This document shows positions 1 through 11,651 of a stretch of 64,000 bases of DNA, piece by piece. Made by a program: the position numbers and the translations under genes. The notes below the pieces were generated by a model. That model was not told the origin of the DNA, searched no databases, and saw nothing but the letters and a program-made list of their open reading frames with translations. The stretch comes from Rubripirellula lacrimiformis (lineage in GTDB: Bacteria > Planctomycetota > Planctomycetia > Pirellulales > Pirellulaceae): NCBI RefSeq assembly GCF_007741535.1, contig NZ_CP036525.1:6634001-6698000 (forward strand), written 5' to 3'. Numbering within the stretch: position 1 is the first letter of the stretch; every line of letters begins with the position of its first letter.

Positions 1-252
1 ATCGAAGCGACCATGGGAAACGTTGACCGATTCATTCGCTTGTGCAACAAACGAACCGAATCATCGACCTTCCCGAAACATTTTTCAAAAAACCGTCCTT
101 TGGCCCTTGCGTCCAACGCCCGGATTTGCGAAAAACCCCGACCGCGACGAAAACAAACGTCGCCGAGAAGACCTCAAGAAAACATTTTAGATTTCTTGGC
201 TCACCTCGGTTGACACGGCTCACCGGCCACTGTAATCTTCGCCCCTCACTGA

Positions 253-303
253 GAAAACGACCGGCTGACTTCTTCACCTCGAAGAAGCTGGCCGGCTGTT
301 TTC
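253..303 (+). terminator. Two-step hairpin, probable terminator of an upstream gene
   Basis: Long interrupted palindrome. GAAAAC at 253-258 pairs with GTTTTC at 298-303, CCGGC pairs with GCCGG, and CTTCTTC pairs with GAAGAAG around a five-base loop. The right arm ends in a short T run (299-302). It could end transcription of whatever lies to the left of the window and insulate the rRNA leader that follows. The symmetry means it could also act on the minus strand. Confidence 0.5.
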
Positions 304-363
304 AACGACAGCGACTTCGCTCTTAAGGCCACAAGCCGGCGGCGAAAACTGATATTTGACAAT

Positions 364-392
364 TTGGTTGTTTGGTAGTTGGCATCTAAATA
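364..392 (+). promoter_or_regulatory. Possible promoter of the 23S-5S unit
   Basis: TTGGTT at 364-369 and TAAATA at 387-392 are separated by 17 bases, the usual spacing for a housekeeping sigma promoter. A perfect TTGACA at 356-361 sits just upstream, but no good -10 lies at the right distance from it. Position between the hairpin at 253-303 and the boxA-like site at 455 fits an rRNA promoter. Read by eye only. Confidence 0.3.
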
Positions 393-454
393 AGAAGCAA
401 CTGCGAAGCTTTGGACGACGGACTTCGGTCCGGAATTCGAAGCCTAGTAATATA

Positions 455-466
455 GTTCTTTAAGAA
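455..466 (+). promoter_or_regulatory. boxA-like antitermination site in the pre-23S leader
   Basis: GTTCTTTAAGAA resembles the bacterial rRNA boxA consensus (TGCTCTTTAACA). It lies about 240 bases before the 23S gene, in a leader that also holds small UUCG-capped hairpins at 419-432 and 482-493. This is expected if the 23S-5S unit is transcribed from its own promoter with Nus-type antitermination. Function is inferred from position and similarity. Confidence 0.45.
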
Positions 467-704
467 GCGCGGCTAATGAAAGATCTTCGGATCGGAAGTT
501 AGCCAATAGAATTCTAACATGATTCTGTGCGAGCTTGATGTCGTTCCACTGGCGAAGTCTTCACGGGCTAGTCTTTAAGGGCAGCATCAAGCACATGTGA
601 TATCGTTAATTATAGATAACTAACGAGATTACGGGTTTAGCCAACATTGAAGTAGTTCCGGTTTCGACCGGGGCTGTGTCAATGAAAGCTGAGTTCGGGA
701 TTTC

Positions 705-3615
<2,911 letters not shown>

Positions 3616-3822
3616 ATATCCCGCACTCAGACTGTTGGAATTCGTGGCTTGAGCCGAGAAGTGAATCAGAGATGATTCAGCAAATGAAGAAGTATAGGTT
3701 CAAGCCTGCTTCGAAAAACAACTGTAACCGCATCTTATTTAGCGACGAGTTTGCCTAGGCAAATGAGTCACAACTACCAAACAACACGTCACGATCACGG
3801 TGAAATACCCGTGGTCGTGGCT

Positions 3823-3932
3823 TTCCGGCGACCATATCTTAAAGGTTATACCTGTTCCCATCCCGAACACAGAAGTCAAGCTTTAAGAGCCGATGATAGT
3901 GCATACCAGTGCGAAAGTAGGTATTGCCGGAT
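3823..3932 (+). rRNA. rrf: 5S ribosomal RNA
   Basis: Contains the conserved 5S core CCTGTTCCCATCCCGAACAC followed by AGAAGTCAAGC and GCGAAAGTAGG. The ends were set by the terminal stem TCCGGC (3824-3829) with GCCGGA (3926-3931). It follows the 23S gene after a spacer of about 200 bases that holds no tRNA, and an intrinsic terminator starts directly behind it, so 23S and 5S form one transcription unit. Confidence 0.95.
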
Positions 3933-3935
3933 TTT

Positions 3936-3976
3936 AAAAAACCTTCTTGGAACGCAAGTTCCAAGAAGGTTTTTTT
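3936..3976 (+). terminator. Intrinsic terminator of the 23S-5S unit
   Basis: Perfect 13-bp stem (3941-3953 with 3958-3970) closed by a GCAA tetraloop, preceded by an A run (3936-3940) and followed by a T run (3971-3976). This is a textbook rho-independent terminator placed a few bases after the 5S gene. The A run means it could also work on the opposite strand. Confidence 0.93.
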
Positions 3977-4018
3977 ATGCGCGCATCAGGACGAAAGGTC
4001 GGTCGCCTGCCAAGCAAC

Positions 4019-4670
4019 CCCGTAGCGAGACTCGCCAAGAGTTTCGAAACCGACGCCCACAGGCCGAAAGTCTTGGCGACTTGCGCTACCGAAGCGCGAA
4101 GCCCGTAGCGAAACTCGCCAAGAGTTTCGAAACCGACGCCCACAGGCCGAAAGTCTTGGCGACTTGCGCTACCGAAGCGCGAAGCCCGTAGCGAGACTCG
4201 CCAAGAGTTTCGGCAGCGACGCCCACCGGCCGAAAGTCTTGGCGACTTGCGCTACCGAAGGGCGAAACCCGTAGCGAGACTCGCCAAGAGTTTCGGTAGC
4301 GACATCCACCGGCCGAAAGTCTTGGCGACTTGCGCTACCGAAAGGCTAAACCCGTAGCGAGACTCGCCAAGAGTTTCGGCAGCGACACCCACCGGCCGAA
4401 AGTCTTGGCGACTTGCGCTACCGAAGCGCGAAACCCGTAGCGAGACTCGCCAAGAGTTTCGGTAGCCGGCGCCCACCGGCCGAAAGTCTTGGCGACTTGC
4501 GCTACCGAAGCGCGATGCCCGTAGCGAGACTCGCCAAGAGTTTCGGTAGCGACACCCACCGGCCGAAAGTCTTGGCGACTTGCGCTACCGAAGCGAAACC
4601 CGTAGCGAGACTCGCCAAGAGTTTCGGCAGCGACGCCCACCGGCCGAAAGTCTTGGCGACTTGCGCTACG
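4019..4670. repeat. Array of eight 83-bp inverted-repeat units
   Basis: Eight head-to-tail copies start at 4019, 4102, 4185, 4268, 4351, 4434, 4518 and 4599. The last is truncated at 4670. Each unit has a left arm GTAGCGAGACTCGCCAAGAG + TTTCG and a right arm CGAAAGTCTTGGCGACTTGC + GCTAC. The arms are imperfectly complementary over about 25 bases and flank a more variable stretch (ACGCCCACCGGC-like). The copies differ at few positions, mostly in the loop and linker, and one is 84 and one 81 long. No convincing ORF spans the array. A relative lies near 61665-61694. It resembles a REP/BIME-type element; its role is unknown. Confidence 0.9.
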
Positions 4671-4823
4671 CAATGACGCCTCGCACCGATCCCGGAGCCA
4701 ATTTTTCAATTGCGGCGACGCTGAACTTCGCTGTCCTCATCGCTCGGTTTCGGCGGTCTGCTATGATTGGCGTTCGGCGGTTCCCGAATCCGATTCGTCT
4801 CTTCTTTTGGAAGGTTGCCTATC

Positions 4824-6257
4824 TTGGCTGCTCCGTCCCGGCCCAAAATTTGGGCGATGCTTGGCGTCTTAGGTTTGGTGGTCGCGGCGCTGATTTATTT
4901 GAGTGGCGGATCAGACGATCAGTCGCAGTTGGTGGATTCACTGCGTCGAAAGAAGGCGGCATCGTTTACACCCGTGACCGATCGCGACGCGACTCCGGAT
5001 ATCGTGCAACTGACGCGAGACGTTGTCGCTCAGAAACGGGTCATTCCCGGTGCTTGGGTCGTCCAAAAGAACGATATTGCTCGCCCGCGTCTGGTTCTTC
5101 CCTTTCATTCACTCGATGGACATCCATCGCCAGCTCCTACAAGGGAGGCCGCAGATACGGCGGTTGCGGTCGCGACGGAGTTTCTTGGCGCCGATGCGTG
5201 CGTGGATTGCCATCAAGAGCGTCACCAGGGATTTGTGCACACCGCGCACCACCTGACCAGCAGCATGGTTCGCGATGGCGGAATACAGGGGCCGCTGAAA
5301 TCGCCCGGGAATCAAATGACAACGGTCGACCCAGATCTTTCTTTTACCATGCAAGAAAAGGACGGTGTGGCCGTTCAAACCGTGGCGCTTGCCGATTGGA
5401 AGGTGGATGTTCCAATGGATATCATCACGGGATCAGGCAAAGTTGCGCAGACGTTTTTGTATTGGGACCAGGACCGACTATTTGAATCCTATGTCTCGTA
5501 TTTCAGCGGTCCGCAGCAGTGGTTAGCCAGTCCGGGCTTTGTTGATTTGGATGCCAATTTTGTGCGACCGATCCTGCCGGAGTGCTTGGAATGCCACGTC
5601 ACGTACATCCAGCAGACTGAACCACCCAATCGATACCTGACTTCGTCGGCGGTATGGGGCATTTCGTGCGAACGATGCCACGGACCGGGCAAATCGCACG
5701 TTGATTTTCACACGTCGAATCCCCAGGCAAAGGAACCTCGCCATATCTCTAACCCGAGCGATCTATCCAGAGAGCGACAGTTGGATATCTGTGGCCAGTG
5801 CCATTCGGGGGCGTTCGATTCGAAGAAACCTGCGTTCAGTTACCGCCCCGGCGAAGACCTGAGCGAATTCCATCAGACATTGAAGCCAGATTTCGACGAT
5901 AGCGGAATCCACACCAGCAACCAATCGTCACGACTGCGGATGAGTGAGTGTTTCCAGAAGTCCGAAATGACGTGTACCGCGTGCCATGATCCCCATGTCC
6001 AGCAACGCGGCGATACAGATTTTTTTCGACAAGCGTGTTTGCAATGCCACGAATCGGAACACTGCGGGATGCGTTCCGAGCTTGCGTCTGAAGTTGCTGA
6101 CCGTTGCGTCGAATGCCATATGCCAACCGCACAGATCGACGACTTGGCGGGAATGAAACTGCAGGGTCTGACATTGTCGATGGCGGACCACTTCATTCGG
6201 GTGGACCGGCAGGTCGCCGAGGAAGTCAACGCGTCGGTGATTGATTCCACCAAATGA
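4824..6257 (+). CDS. Membrane-anchored seven-haem c-type cytochrome
   Basis: Predicted 477-residue multihaem cytochrome c. Seven CXXCH haem-binding motifs are visible: CVDCH, CLECH, CERCH, CGQCH, CTACH, CLQCH and CVECH. The N-terminus has basic residues followed by a hydrophobic stretch (MLGVLGLVVAALIYL), so it is exported and probably stays anchored by an uncleaved helix. A TTG start at 4824 was chosen because GGAAGG lies 9 bases upstream. TTG 4767 and ATG 4857 are alternatives. It resembles the cytochrome c554-like multihaem proteins common in planctomycetes; substrate unknown. Its end overlaps the end of the convergent FG-GAP lipoprotein gene by 32 bases, and that neighbour also carries a haem site, so a shared periplasmic redox role is plausible. 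Confidence 0.88.
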   Translation: MAAPSRPKIWAMLGVLGLVVAALIYLSGGSDDQSQLVDSLRRKKAASFTPVTDRDATPDIVQLTRDVVAQKRVIPGAWVVQKNDIARPRLVLPFHSLDGHPSPAPTREAADTAVAVATEFLGADACVDCHQERHQGFVHTAHHLTSSMVRDGGIQGPLKSPGNQMTTVDPDLSFTMQEKDGVAVQTVALADWKVDVPMDIITGSGKVAQTFLYWDQDRLFESYVSYFSGPQQWLASPGFVDLDANFVRPILPECLECHVTYIQQTEPPNRYLTSSAVWGISCERCHGPGKSHVDFHTSNPQAKEPRHISNPSDLSRERQLDICGQCHSGAFDSKKPAFSYRPGEDLSEFHQTLKPDFDDSGIHTSNQSSRLRMSECFQKSEMTCTACHDPHVQQRGDTDFFRQACLQCHESEHCGMRSELASEVADRCVECHMPTAQIDDLAGMKLQGLTLSMADHFIRVDRQVAEEVNASVIDSTK

Positions 6258-7866
6258 CACCGTCGGGTTCGTTGTTACCATTTTCGCGTAACAGATTGCT
6301 GATCGCGAAATCGACGGCTCCATCGTTGTCAAAATCAGCAACTTCGATCGACGCATGCTGGTGGATACTTTGCTGAAGCGATGTCTTCTTGAAGACGCCG
6401 GGTTCGGTTTGGATCAACATCAAAATGGACGCCATGTGCAGTTCCCCGACGTGATCGCCGACCGGACCAGCTATCAATGATCCGGCGACCACGTCCATAT
6501 CGCCGTCGCCGTCAAAGTCAGCGGCTTTTGCTGTAAGAACGCCAGGCATTTCGCACAGTTGGTGATGTTCGTAGGGATAGGATCCGTCGTTTTCCAGCCA
6601 GCCGACGGCGTGGTACGGCTTGATCCCTCGGTCGAACGAGTCACCGTTGGTAAACAGAACATCCAGGTCGTCGTCCAGGTCCATGTCCACCAATTGAAGC
6701 CCGGATGAACCGTAGGCGGGGTCCGGAGCCTGGAAGATGACTTTTCGCTGGAACCCTCCTTCCCCATCGTTCAAGAATGCTTCGACGGTTTCGTGGCCCT
6801 GGCTGATCAAAGCGACGAAATCCATGTGCCCATCGCCATTGAGATCAGCGGCAGGAACATGAATCGTCCCATGGCGATCATCGACGACGTGAGGCAAGAA
6901 GTCATTGGCGGAAATGTTGGCGGGATCGATCGCATCGCCGGCCGCCGAGAGATTGTTTTCTAACATCACAATGCGGCCGCTGTTTCGCCAGCCAAATTCG
7001 GCGACCATCAAATCGATGTCTCCATCGCCATCAAAGTCCGCCGGTTGTACATCCGCAACTCGTCCCAATCCGTCCACCAGCACGATCTGTTGGAATTCTT
7101 CGCTATCGGGATCGCGACGCAACCAAACCACGCGTCCTAGATTGCTGTCGTTGGCATCGAACTCTCCGATATCAGCAACCACTAGGTCTTGATGACCGTC
7201 GTCGTCCAAATCGCATGCTTCGACATGCACCGGCTGAAACAGGGTGGCGAGTTGCTTGGTGATTCCGCCATCCTTTTGCGGCCAGTGAGCCACAACCGCA
7301 CCGGTACCGATATCGCAATAAACCAACGCAGGCGAATCGGAGATCCCGATATCAAGCCAGCGGATATTGGCGATTCCCGGCGGCCGAGGCCGGCTTTCCC
7401 CCGGGGCGGTCAGACCGAAGCCTTGTTGATCGAACGGGATGTCGCACGGCGGATCTTTTTCGAACCATGGCGACCAATCGAATTTGCGAGGTGCCTGGGC
7501 TTTGAAAAATGTGATCACGTCATCGCGGTCGGGTACCTTCAGATCGGATCGCCCCGACAAGGTGTAAAGCATGAAGCCCTGGTCAACTTCGGCAACCCAA
7601 TCGGATCGGATCGAACTGCTAGGCATCGGCATGACATGGCAATCGGCACAAAAGGACTCGATTTCACCTCGCACCTGCTCGACCCATTCCCGTTGATGAA
7701 TGTTCGCAATCACGGGCGTATCCCTGGTGGCTGCCGAAGTCACGGGATCGGCAGCGGACGGCTGCCCGTCGGCAACAGTTTCGGACGCTCGATCGCGGCA
7801 TCCAACACTGGCGGTAACGACCAGCAAGCATGATGCGAAGATTGAAAGTGTTCTAGATTTTGGCAT
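6226..7866 (-). CDS. Lipoprotein with a CXXCH haem site and FG-GAP/VCBS repeats
   Basis: 546 residues from an ATG at 7866 (an ATG 30 bases further up is possible). The signal peptide ends in a lipobox (SVGC, Cys23), so export and lipidation are expected. CADCH at residues 73-77 is a single c-type haem motif. Behind it come about six Asp-rich calcium-binding loops of the FG-GAP/VCBS type (DLDDDGHQD, DFDGDGDID, DLNGDGHMD, DMDLDDDLD, DFDGDGDMD, DFDNDGAVD), which usually build a beta-propeller. It converges on the seven-haem cytochrome and diverges from a TPR lipoprotein. The pair looks like a split version of the fused TPR/FG-GAP proteins at 11.7-18.3 kb. Specific function unknown. Confidence 0.88.
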   Translation of the reverse strand: MPKSRTLSIFASCLLVVTASVGCRDRASETVADGQPSAADPVTSAATRDTPVIANIHQREWVEQVRGEIESFCADCHVMPMPSSSIRSDWVAEVDQGFMLYTLSGRSDLKVPDRDDVITFFKAQAPRKFDWSPWFEKDPPCDIPFDQQGFGLTAPGESRPRPPGIANIRWLDIGISDSPALVYCDIGTGAVVAHWPQKDGGITKQLATLFQPVHVEACDLDDDGHQDLVVADIGEFDANDSNLGRVVWLRRDPDSEEFQQIVLVDGLGRVADVQPADFDGDGDIDLMVAEFGWRNSGRIVMLENNLSAAGDAIDPANISANDFLPHVVDDRHGTIHVPAADLNGDGHMDFVALISQGHETVEAFLNDGEGGFQRKVIFQAPDPAYGSSGLQLVDMDLDDDLDVLFTNGDSFDRGIKPYHAVGWLENDGSYPYEHHQLCEMPGVLTAKAADFDGDGDMDVVAGSLIAGPVGDHVGELHMASILMLIQTEPGVFKKTSLQQSIHQHASIEVADFDNDGAVDFAISNLLRENGNNEPDGVIWWNQSPTR

Positions 7867-8097
7867 TGGTACAATACGATTGTGAAATCGATGCATGACT
7901 TTCGGAAAGTGACTGAGTGACGAGGCCTCGCCTCGAAGCCGGGCAACACCATCCCCCCCCTGCGACGGACGGGTCTGACCGGTGGCGGCAGAATAAGGTC
8001 AGTACACTTCTTCACTGCTGCACCACTATTCTATTGCCAAGTCGATGCGCTGTCGCAATCGCGAGCATCCCCCCTAAGAACCTACGAGAACTAGACC

Positions 8098-9489
8098 GTG
8101 CTGGATCGCCAAACTGTTCGTCGATCATTTTCCGGGGCATCGTCTTGGGAATCGTTGGTTCGGCCGCGGCAATTCCAAGGCGGGCAGTCCGCCGGATCTC
8201 TATCCCGGTCACGGATTCGCCAACACCTGGCTGCTGTGATCGTCGGAATTGCGATGATTCCCGGCTGCACCCAGCAGCCCCAGCCCGATGTGCGGACACT
8301 TCCCGAACGCCCGCTTCGCAAACTGCAATCCGCAGCGAGTCGCCAACTGTGGCCTCAAGCTTGGCAATATGCAGACGCGGTTCTGGAAACGCACGGCGAC
8401 GATGCGGACGCCATCGCAGCCGTGGCGATGGTGGCTCAGCAACTGGAAAAACCCGACCAGGTCGCGGAGCTACTCGCGAAGGCCTGCCGTGTCGAATCGT
8501 ATCAAAACGACGATCGGGTGCGGCAAACGATGATCGCGATGGTCGCTGCCGGCAGGCTGTACTCTGCAATCGAACTGCTAGAAGACGCAACCCAGCCTCA
8601 TCCGTCTCGGCACGTGACGCGGCGATGGTTGTACGATTTGTACATCAACGCCGGAAACACGTCGGCAGCCAAACCCCATGGCCAAACGCTGATCCGCCAA
8701 CGTCAATTTGATCAGAAGCTGCTGCTGTCGATCAATTCGGACACTAGCGAAACCAGGGACGCTGGTTCCACCACCGAAATGGCCCGCCGGAATCCGGACG
8801 ACAATCGTCCGCTCCTTCGTCGCGCGAAGATGCTGTTGGATTCAGGGGCAAACCAAGACGCCAGCGACCTGTTGCGACAAATCGTCGATCAGAACCCAGA
8901 CTTTGCTCCCGCAGATGCCTTGCTAGGCCAGACGCTGGCGATCGCTGCGGACCGTGATGCATTCCTGCAGTGGGAAACCAAACCACACAACGACGCGACA
9001 CGATCCGAAGCCGGGTACTGGATCGCCAAAGGCGATGCAGCGGTATCGGCCGGATCCCTCGGTGACGGGCTGCGTTATTTCTGGCAAGCGACTCAGCGGA
9101 ATCCCGACCTTCCCGATCCGTGGTCAAAGATCCGGAACCTGATGCCCAAAATGGAAATCAGTGATCCGGAATTTTCCACCGCAATCACAGAACGTATCGA
9201 GCGTCTTCGACGAGTCCAGCAAACGATGGATCGCTTCGACCGGATGGGTGGCATTTCACGCCAGTTGGCCAGCGAAATCGCTACCGACCTGGCCGGGCTG
9301 GGACGACTTTGGGAAGCCGAAGCCTGGGCTTCGATGGCCACGACTCTGCCGCAAGACAAAAGCGTCGATGTTGAAAAGGTTCGAACGCAGATCATTGATC
9401 GGTTGAACGATCAGACTCCGTGGCAGATCACCGATGGGCATCGAGAACTGCAACCCGAATTGCCGCCTGCCGTGCAAGCAAAAATCTAG
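8098..9489 (+). CDS. TPR-type lipoprotein
   Basis: 463 residues from a GTG start. A signal peptide with lipobox (MIPGC, Cys57) follows an unusually long N-terminal extension, so the true start may lie inside. The rest is helical, with TPR-like periodicity (RLYSAIELLEDA, PADALLGQTL, GDGLRYFWQATQRNPDLPDPW). A segment near residues 390-415 (GLGRLWEAEAWASMATTL) matches the region just before the FG-GAP part of the two fused neighbours (RLEPLDRPLEAVLWRSMAAS and LAELNRPLEATLWKWVATV). That makes it a free-standing TPR half of the same family. It is divergent from the FG-GAP haem lipoprotein, with 231 bases between them that could hold both promoters. Confidence 0.8.
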   Translation: MLDRQTVRRSFSGASSWESLVRPRQFQGGQSAGSLSRSRIRQHLAAVIVGIAMIPGCTQQPQPDVRTLPERPLRKLQSAASRQLWPQAWQYADAVLETHGDDADAIAAVAMVAQQLEKPDQVAELLAKACRVESYQNDDRVRQTMIAMVAAGRLYSAIELLEDATQPHPSRHVTRRWLYDLYINAGNTSAAKPHGQTLIRQRQFDQKLLLSINSDTSETRDAGSTTEMARRNPDDNRPLLRRAKMLLDSGANQDASDLLRQIVDQNPDFAPADALLGQTLAIAADRDAFLQWETKPHNDATRSEAGYWIAKGDAAVSAGSLGDGLRYFWQATQRNPDLPDPWSKIRNLMPKMEISDPEFSTAITERIERLRRVQQTMDRFDRMGGISRQLASEIATDLAGLGRLWEAEAWASMATTLPQDKSVDVEKVRTQIIDRLNDQTPWQITDGHRELQPELPPAVQAKI

Positions 9490-9571
9490 ACCACCGCCGC
9501 CATGCGAAAGTCCGCCAAGGTGATTCCTCATCGAAGGTCGAACCCTCATGACGGTCTGTTGATTGAATGAG

Positions 9572-9629
9572 CCGTTTGGGCGATAGCCCCGGTTCTTGGG
9601 GGGACGTAACCGAGGCTATCGCCTAACGG
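9572..9629. repeat. Imperfect 22-bp inverted repeat, REP-like
   Basis: CCGTTTGGGCGATAGCC plus CCGGTT is mirrored by AACCGAGGCTATCGCC plus TAACGG across a 13-base loop (CTTGGGGGGACGT). It sits in the 286-base gap between a TPR lipoprotein gene and a DUF1559 gene that converge on it. There is no T run, so it is not a normal intrinsic terminator, and no second copy was found in this window. It could be a dispersed palindromic element. Confidence 0.55.
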
Positions 9630-9713
9630 ATCATGAAATCAGCGACAGCGTTGACACCAGGAACCGCCCGAAACTTGGGAAGGCGTGGTTCACTGCGCCG
9701 GCGTTGGGAGCGC

Positions 9714-9747
9714 AAAAAAAACCGCCTCCCGGAAGTCCGGGAGGCGG
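9714..9747 (-). terminator. Intrinsic terminator of the DUF1559 gene
   Basis: Perfect 11-bp GC-rich stem (CCGCCTCCCGG, 9722-9732, with 9737-9747). On the minus strand it is followed by an eight-base U run (A run at 9714-9721 on the plus strand). It lies 28 bases past the stop codon of the minus-strand DUF1559 gene. Confidence 0.92.
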
Positions 9748-9775
9748 CGAATGGAAATCGGTAGAACTCTAGGGC

Positions 9776-11008
9776 TTAGAATTCTTCGCTGATCACTTCT
9801 TTGCTAGCGCGAGTACCGAGAGCTCCCCACAATCCATAGGGGCTCTTCGCACCTGGATCGGGGAATGGAGCATTCGCGGTTCCAGCATCGATCGAATCGG
9901 TGATGAACTTGACAGCTCCGTCACCCATCAGCACGTGAACACCACCTTGGTGGCGACTGCTTGGAGGAGCGATCGCACCGTTTTCAGGCCAGCTATCGGC
10001 ACAGATGCCTTTGTTGGGGCCCAAGATCGTGTTGACCGTTGCAAAGATCGGTCGAGCGTTGGCCCAACGTGATCCACGCGATGTTCCGCCACCTAGACCG
10101 CGAGGCTCGTCACCAGGCGATTGACCAGTTCCGGGACTGTCAGGATCGATCCAATACTGAGGACGCAATGGGTCCAAGAATTGTTCCTCACAGTGGTTCG
10201 GGTTGGTTTGGTAGGTACCACTGGTGGTCACTGCCAACGAAGTCCGTTTGTCGCCATCGCCTAGGTCCGAAGCGATTTCAGCCATTGCGATGGTATTGGA
10301 CAATCCGTCCAAGATATCGCGGAAAGCCGACTTGTCGCGAGGAATGAAGAAACCACGGTTACGTGCTTTGTTCAAACCCATTGCCCAGCTGTTGGGCGTC
10401 AAGTTGCCGTTTTTGCCACCGTTCCAACGATTCATGTTGTCGCCAACACAAGGGGCGTAGTTGGTACGTCCCATCGCAGGAGCACCCTGGCCTGGGTCGC
10501 TTGGGCAACGCAGGAAAGGAAGGTCGGTCATCCAAGGCGAGTAGTAGTTCCGGTCAGATCCGCCTGGTGTTGGCGTTGGTCCCATGGGTGGGAACGTGAT
10601 GTCCGGAGTGCCGTCACCATTGGTGTCAGCAGGGAACGGATTCGAAATCTGTTCCCAGGTTGCTTGAGCTTCGACGAACGGGGTCAAACCAACCAACATC
10701 GTCAGCAATTCGTGATTGCCGAAGTTGTTGTTGTTCCACCAATCATTCGCACCACCGGGACCCGCATTCAGCGGAGCAACGGGAGTCGTGCCGCCGTAAT
10801 TGGTAGGCAACTGACTGAAAGCCGAGTGATAGTTGTGAACAGCCAATCCCAATTGCTTGAAATTGTTGCTACAGCTCATTCGACGAGCAGCTTCTCGTGC
10901 AGCTTGGACGGCTGGCAATAGCAGCCCCACCAAGACGCCGATGATGGCGATCACCACGAGGAGCTCGACCAGCGTAAAGCCGGCTCGAGGTTTCAAACGA
11001 TTCAACAT
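9776..11008 (-). CDS. DUF1559 protein with prepilin-type N-terminus
   Basis: 410 residues from an ATG preceded by GGAG at good spacing. The N-terminus carries the type IV prepilin cleavage/methylation signature ([20 protein letters not shown] before F) followed by [25 protein letters not shown], the hallmark of the planctomycete DUF1559 family. The C-terminal part has the usual [15 protein letters not shown] block. The family is known for very large copy number in planctomycetes. It is presumed to form surface or secretion-related pseudopilin structures, but its role is not established. A small lipoprotein gene lies directly upstream on the same strand, and a strong terminator follows. Confidence 0.95.
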   Translation of the reverse strand: MLNRLKPRAGFTLVELLVVIAIIGVLVGLLLPAVQAAREAARRMSCSNNFKQLGLAVHNYHSAFSQLPTNYGGTTPVAPLNAGPGGANDWWNNNNFGNHELLTMLVGLTPFVEAQATWEQISNPFPADTNGDGTPDITFPPMGPTPTPGGSDRNYYSPWMTDLPFLRCPSDPGQGAPAMGRTNYAPCVGDNMNRWNGGKNGNLTPNSWAMGLNKARNRGFFIPRDKSAFRDILDGLSNTIAMAEIASDLGDGDKRTSLAVTTSGTYQTNPNHCEEQFLDPLRPQYWIDPDSPGTGQSPGDEPRGLGGGTSRGSRWANARPIFATVNTILGPNKGICADSWPENGAIAPPSSRHQGGVHVLMGDGAVKFITDSIDAGTANAPFPDPGAKSPYGLWGALGTRASKEVISEEF

Positions 11009-11191
11009 AAGGACTTCTCCAAAACGAAACAACGAAAAAGAAAACGCAAAAGAGTTCGAAAACAAGGGCGACATCTCTGCCGCCCTTTCGCTTGGCAAGC
11101 AATGAATCCTCGGTCGCGGATACAACCGGAAACCGATTCAAAGCGAGCCACTTGTGTATCTATGCAAGATTCGCAAATAGCAGACGGAAAA

Positions 11192-11368
11192 CTAGTTCCC
11201 CATCTGTGCTGCCATTTCCTTGTCATATTCTGCTTGCTCAGCAGCGGTCAGCTCGACCGATTCTTCGGCGGCTTCCGGTGCAACCACTTCTGGTCCGCTG
11301 CCACCGCAACCGGTCAGCGAGAAGGAGAAACAGGCGGCCAAGAATGCAAGTGAAAGCAATTGTTTCAT
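11192..11368 (-). CDS. Small lipoprotein preceding the DUF1559 gene
   Basis: 58 residues from the ATG at 11368 with GGAAAGGA upstream. Signal peptide (MKQLLSLAFLAACFSFSLTGC) with lipobox LTGC, then Gly-Gly-Ser and a short acidic tail (PEAAEESVELTAAEQAEYDKE). Tiny acidic lipoproteins are often found beside DUF1559 genes in planctomycetes. Here the gap to the DUF1559 start is 183 bases, on the same strand, so co-transcription is possible. Function unknown. Confidence 0.8.
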   Translation of the reverse strand: MKQLLSLAFLAACFSFSLTGCGGSGPEVVAPEAAEESVELTAAEQAEYDKEMAAQMGN

Positions 11369-11651
11369 CAGGGGTAAATCCTTTCCTGGTCGTCGGCGCG
11401 CACATTTCCTACGCGACGGACGATTTAAAATTGAGATGCGCGGTAGCAACCGCGGTGTAAGAAAAACGCTCATCCGTTATCTTACCGTGAAGGCGCGTAT
11501 CCACCGCCTTAAAAGGTGTCGCGGAGGTAAAAAATGTTAAAAAAGGTGCCTTCAACGCCATTTTCTTGGCGGATACCCCACCCCGATGGGTTGTTCCCAG
11601 GCTATTCTGGTGCTGATGCACACATGGACACACCCCGTCGGGGTGGGTGGT

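Noticed and set aside
356-361. Perfect TTGACA before the rRNA leader as the -35 box
   Set aside because: No acceptable -10 hexamer at 16-18 bases; the pair 364/387 was preferred at low confidence.
4019-4670. The array looks at first like a CRISPR locus, and frames run through it
   Set aside because: The whole 83-bp unit is repeated, including the part where spacers would differ, and there are no cas genes. The encoded peptides only mirror the repeat.
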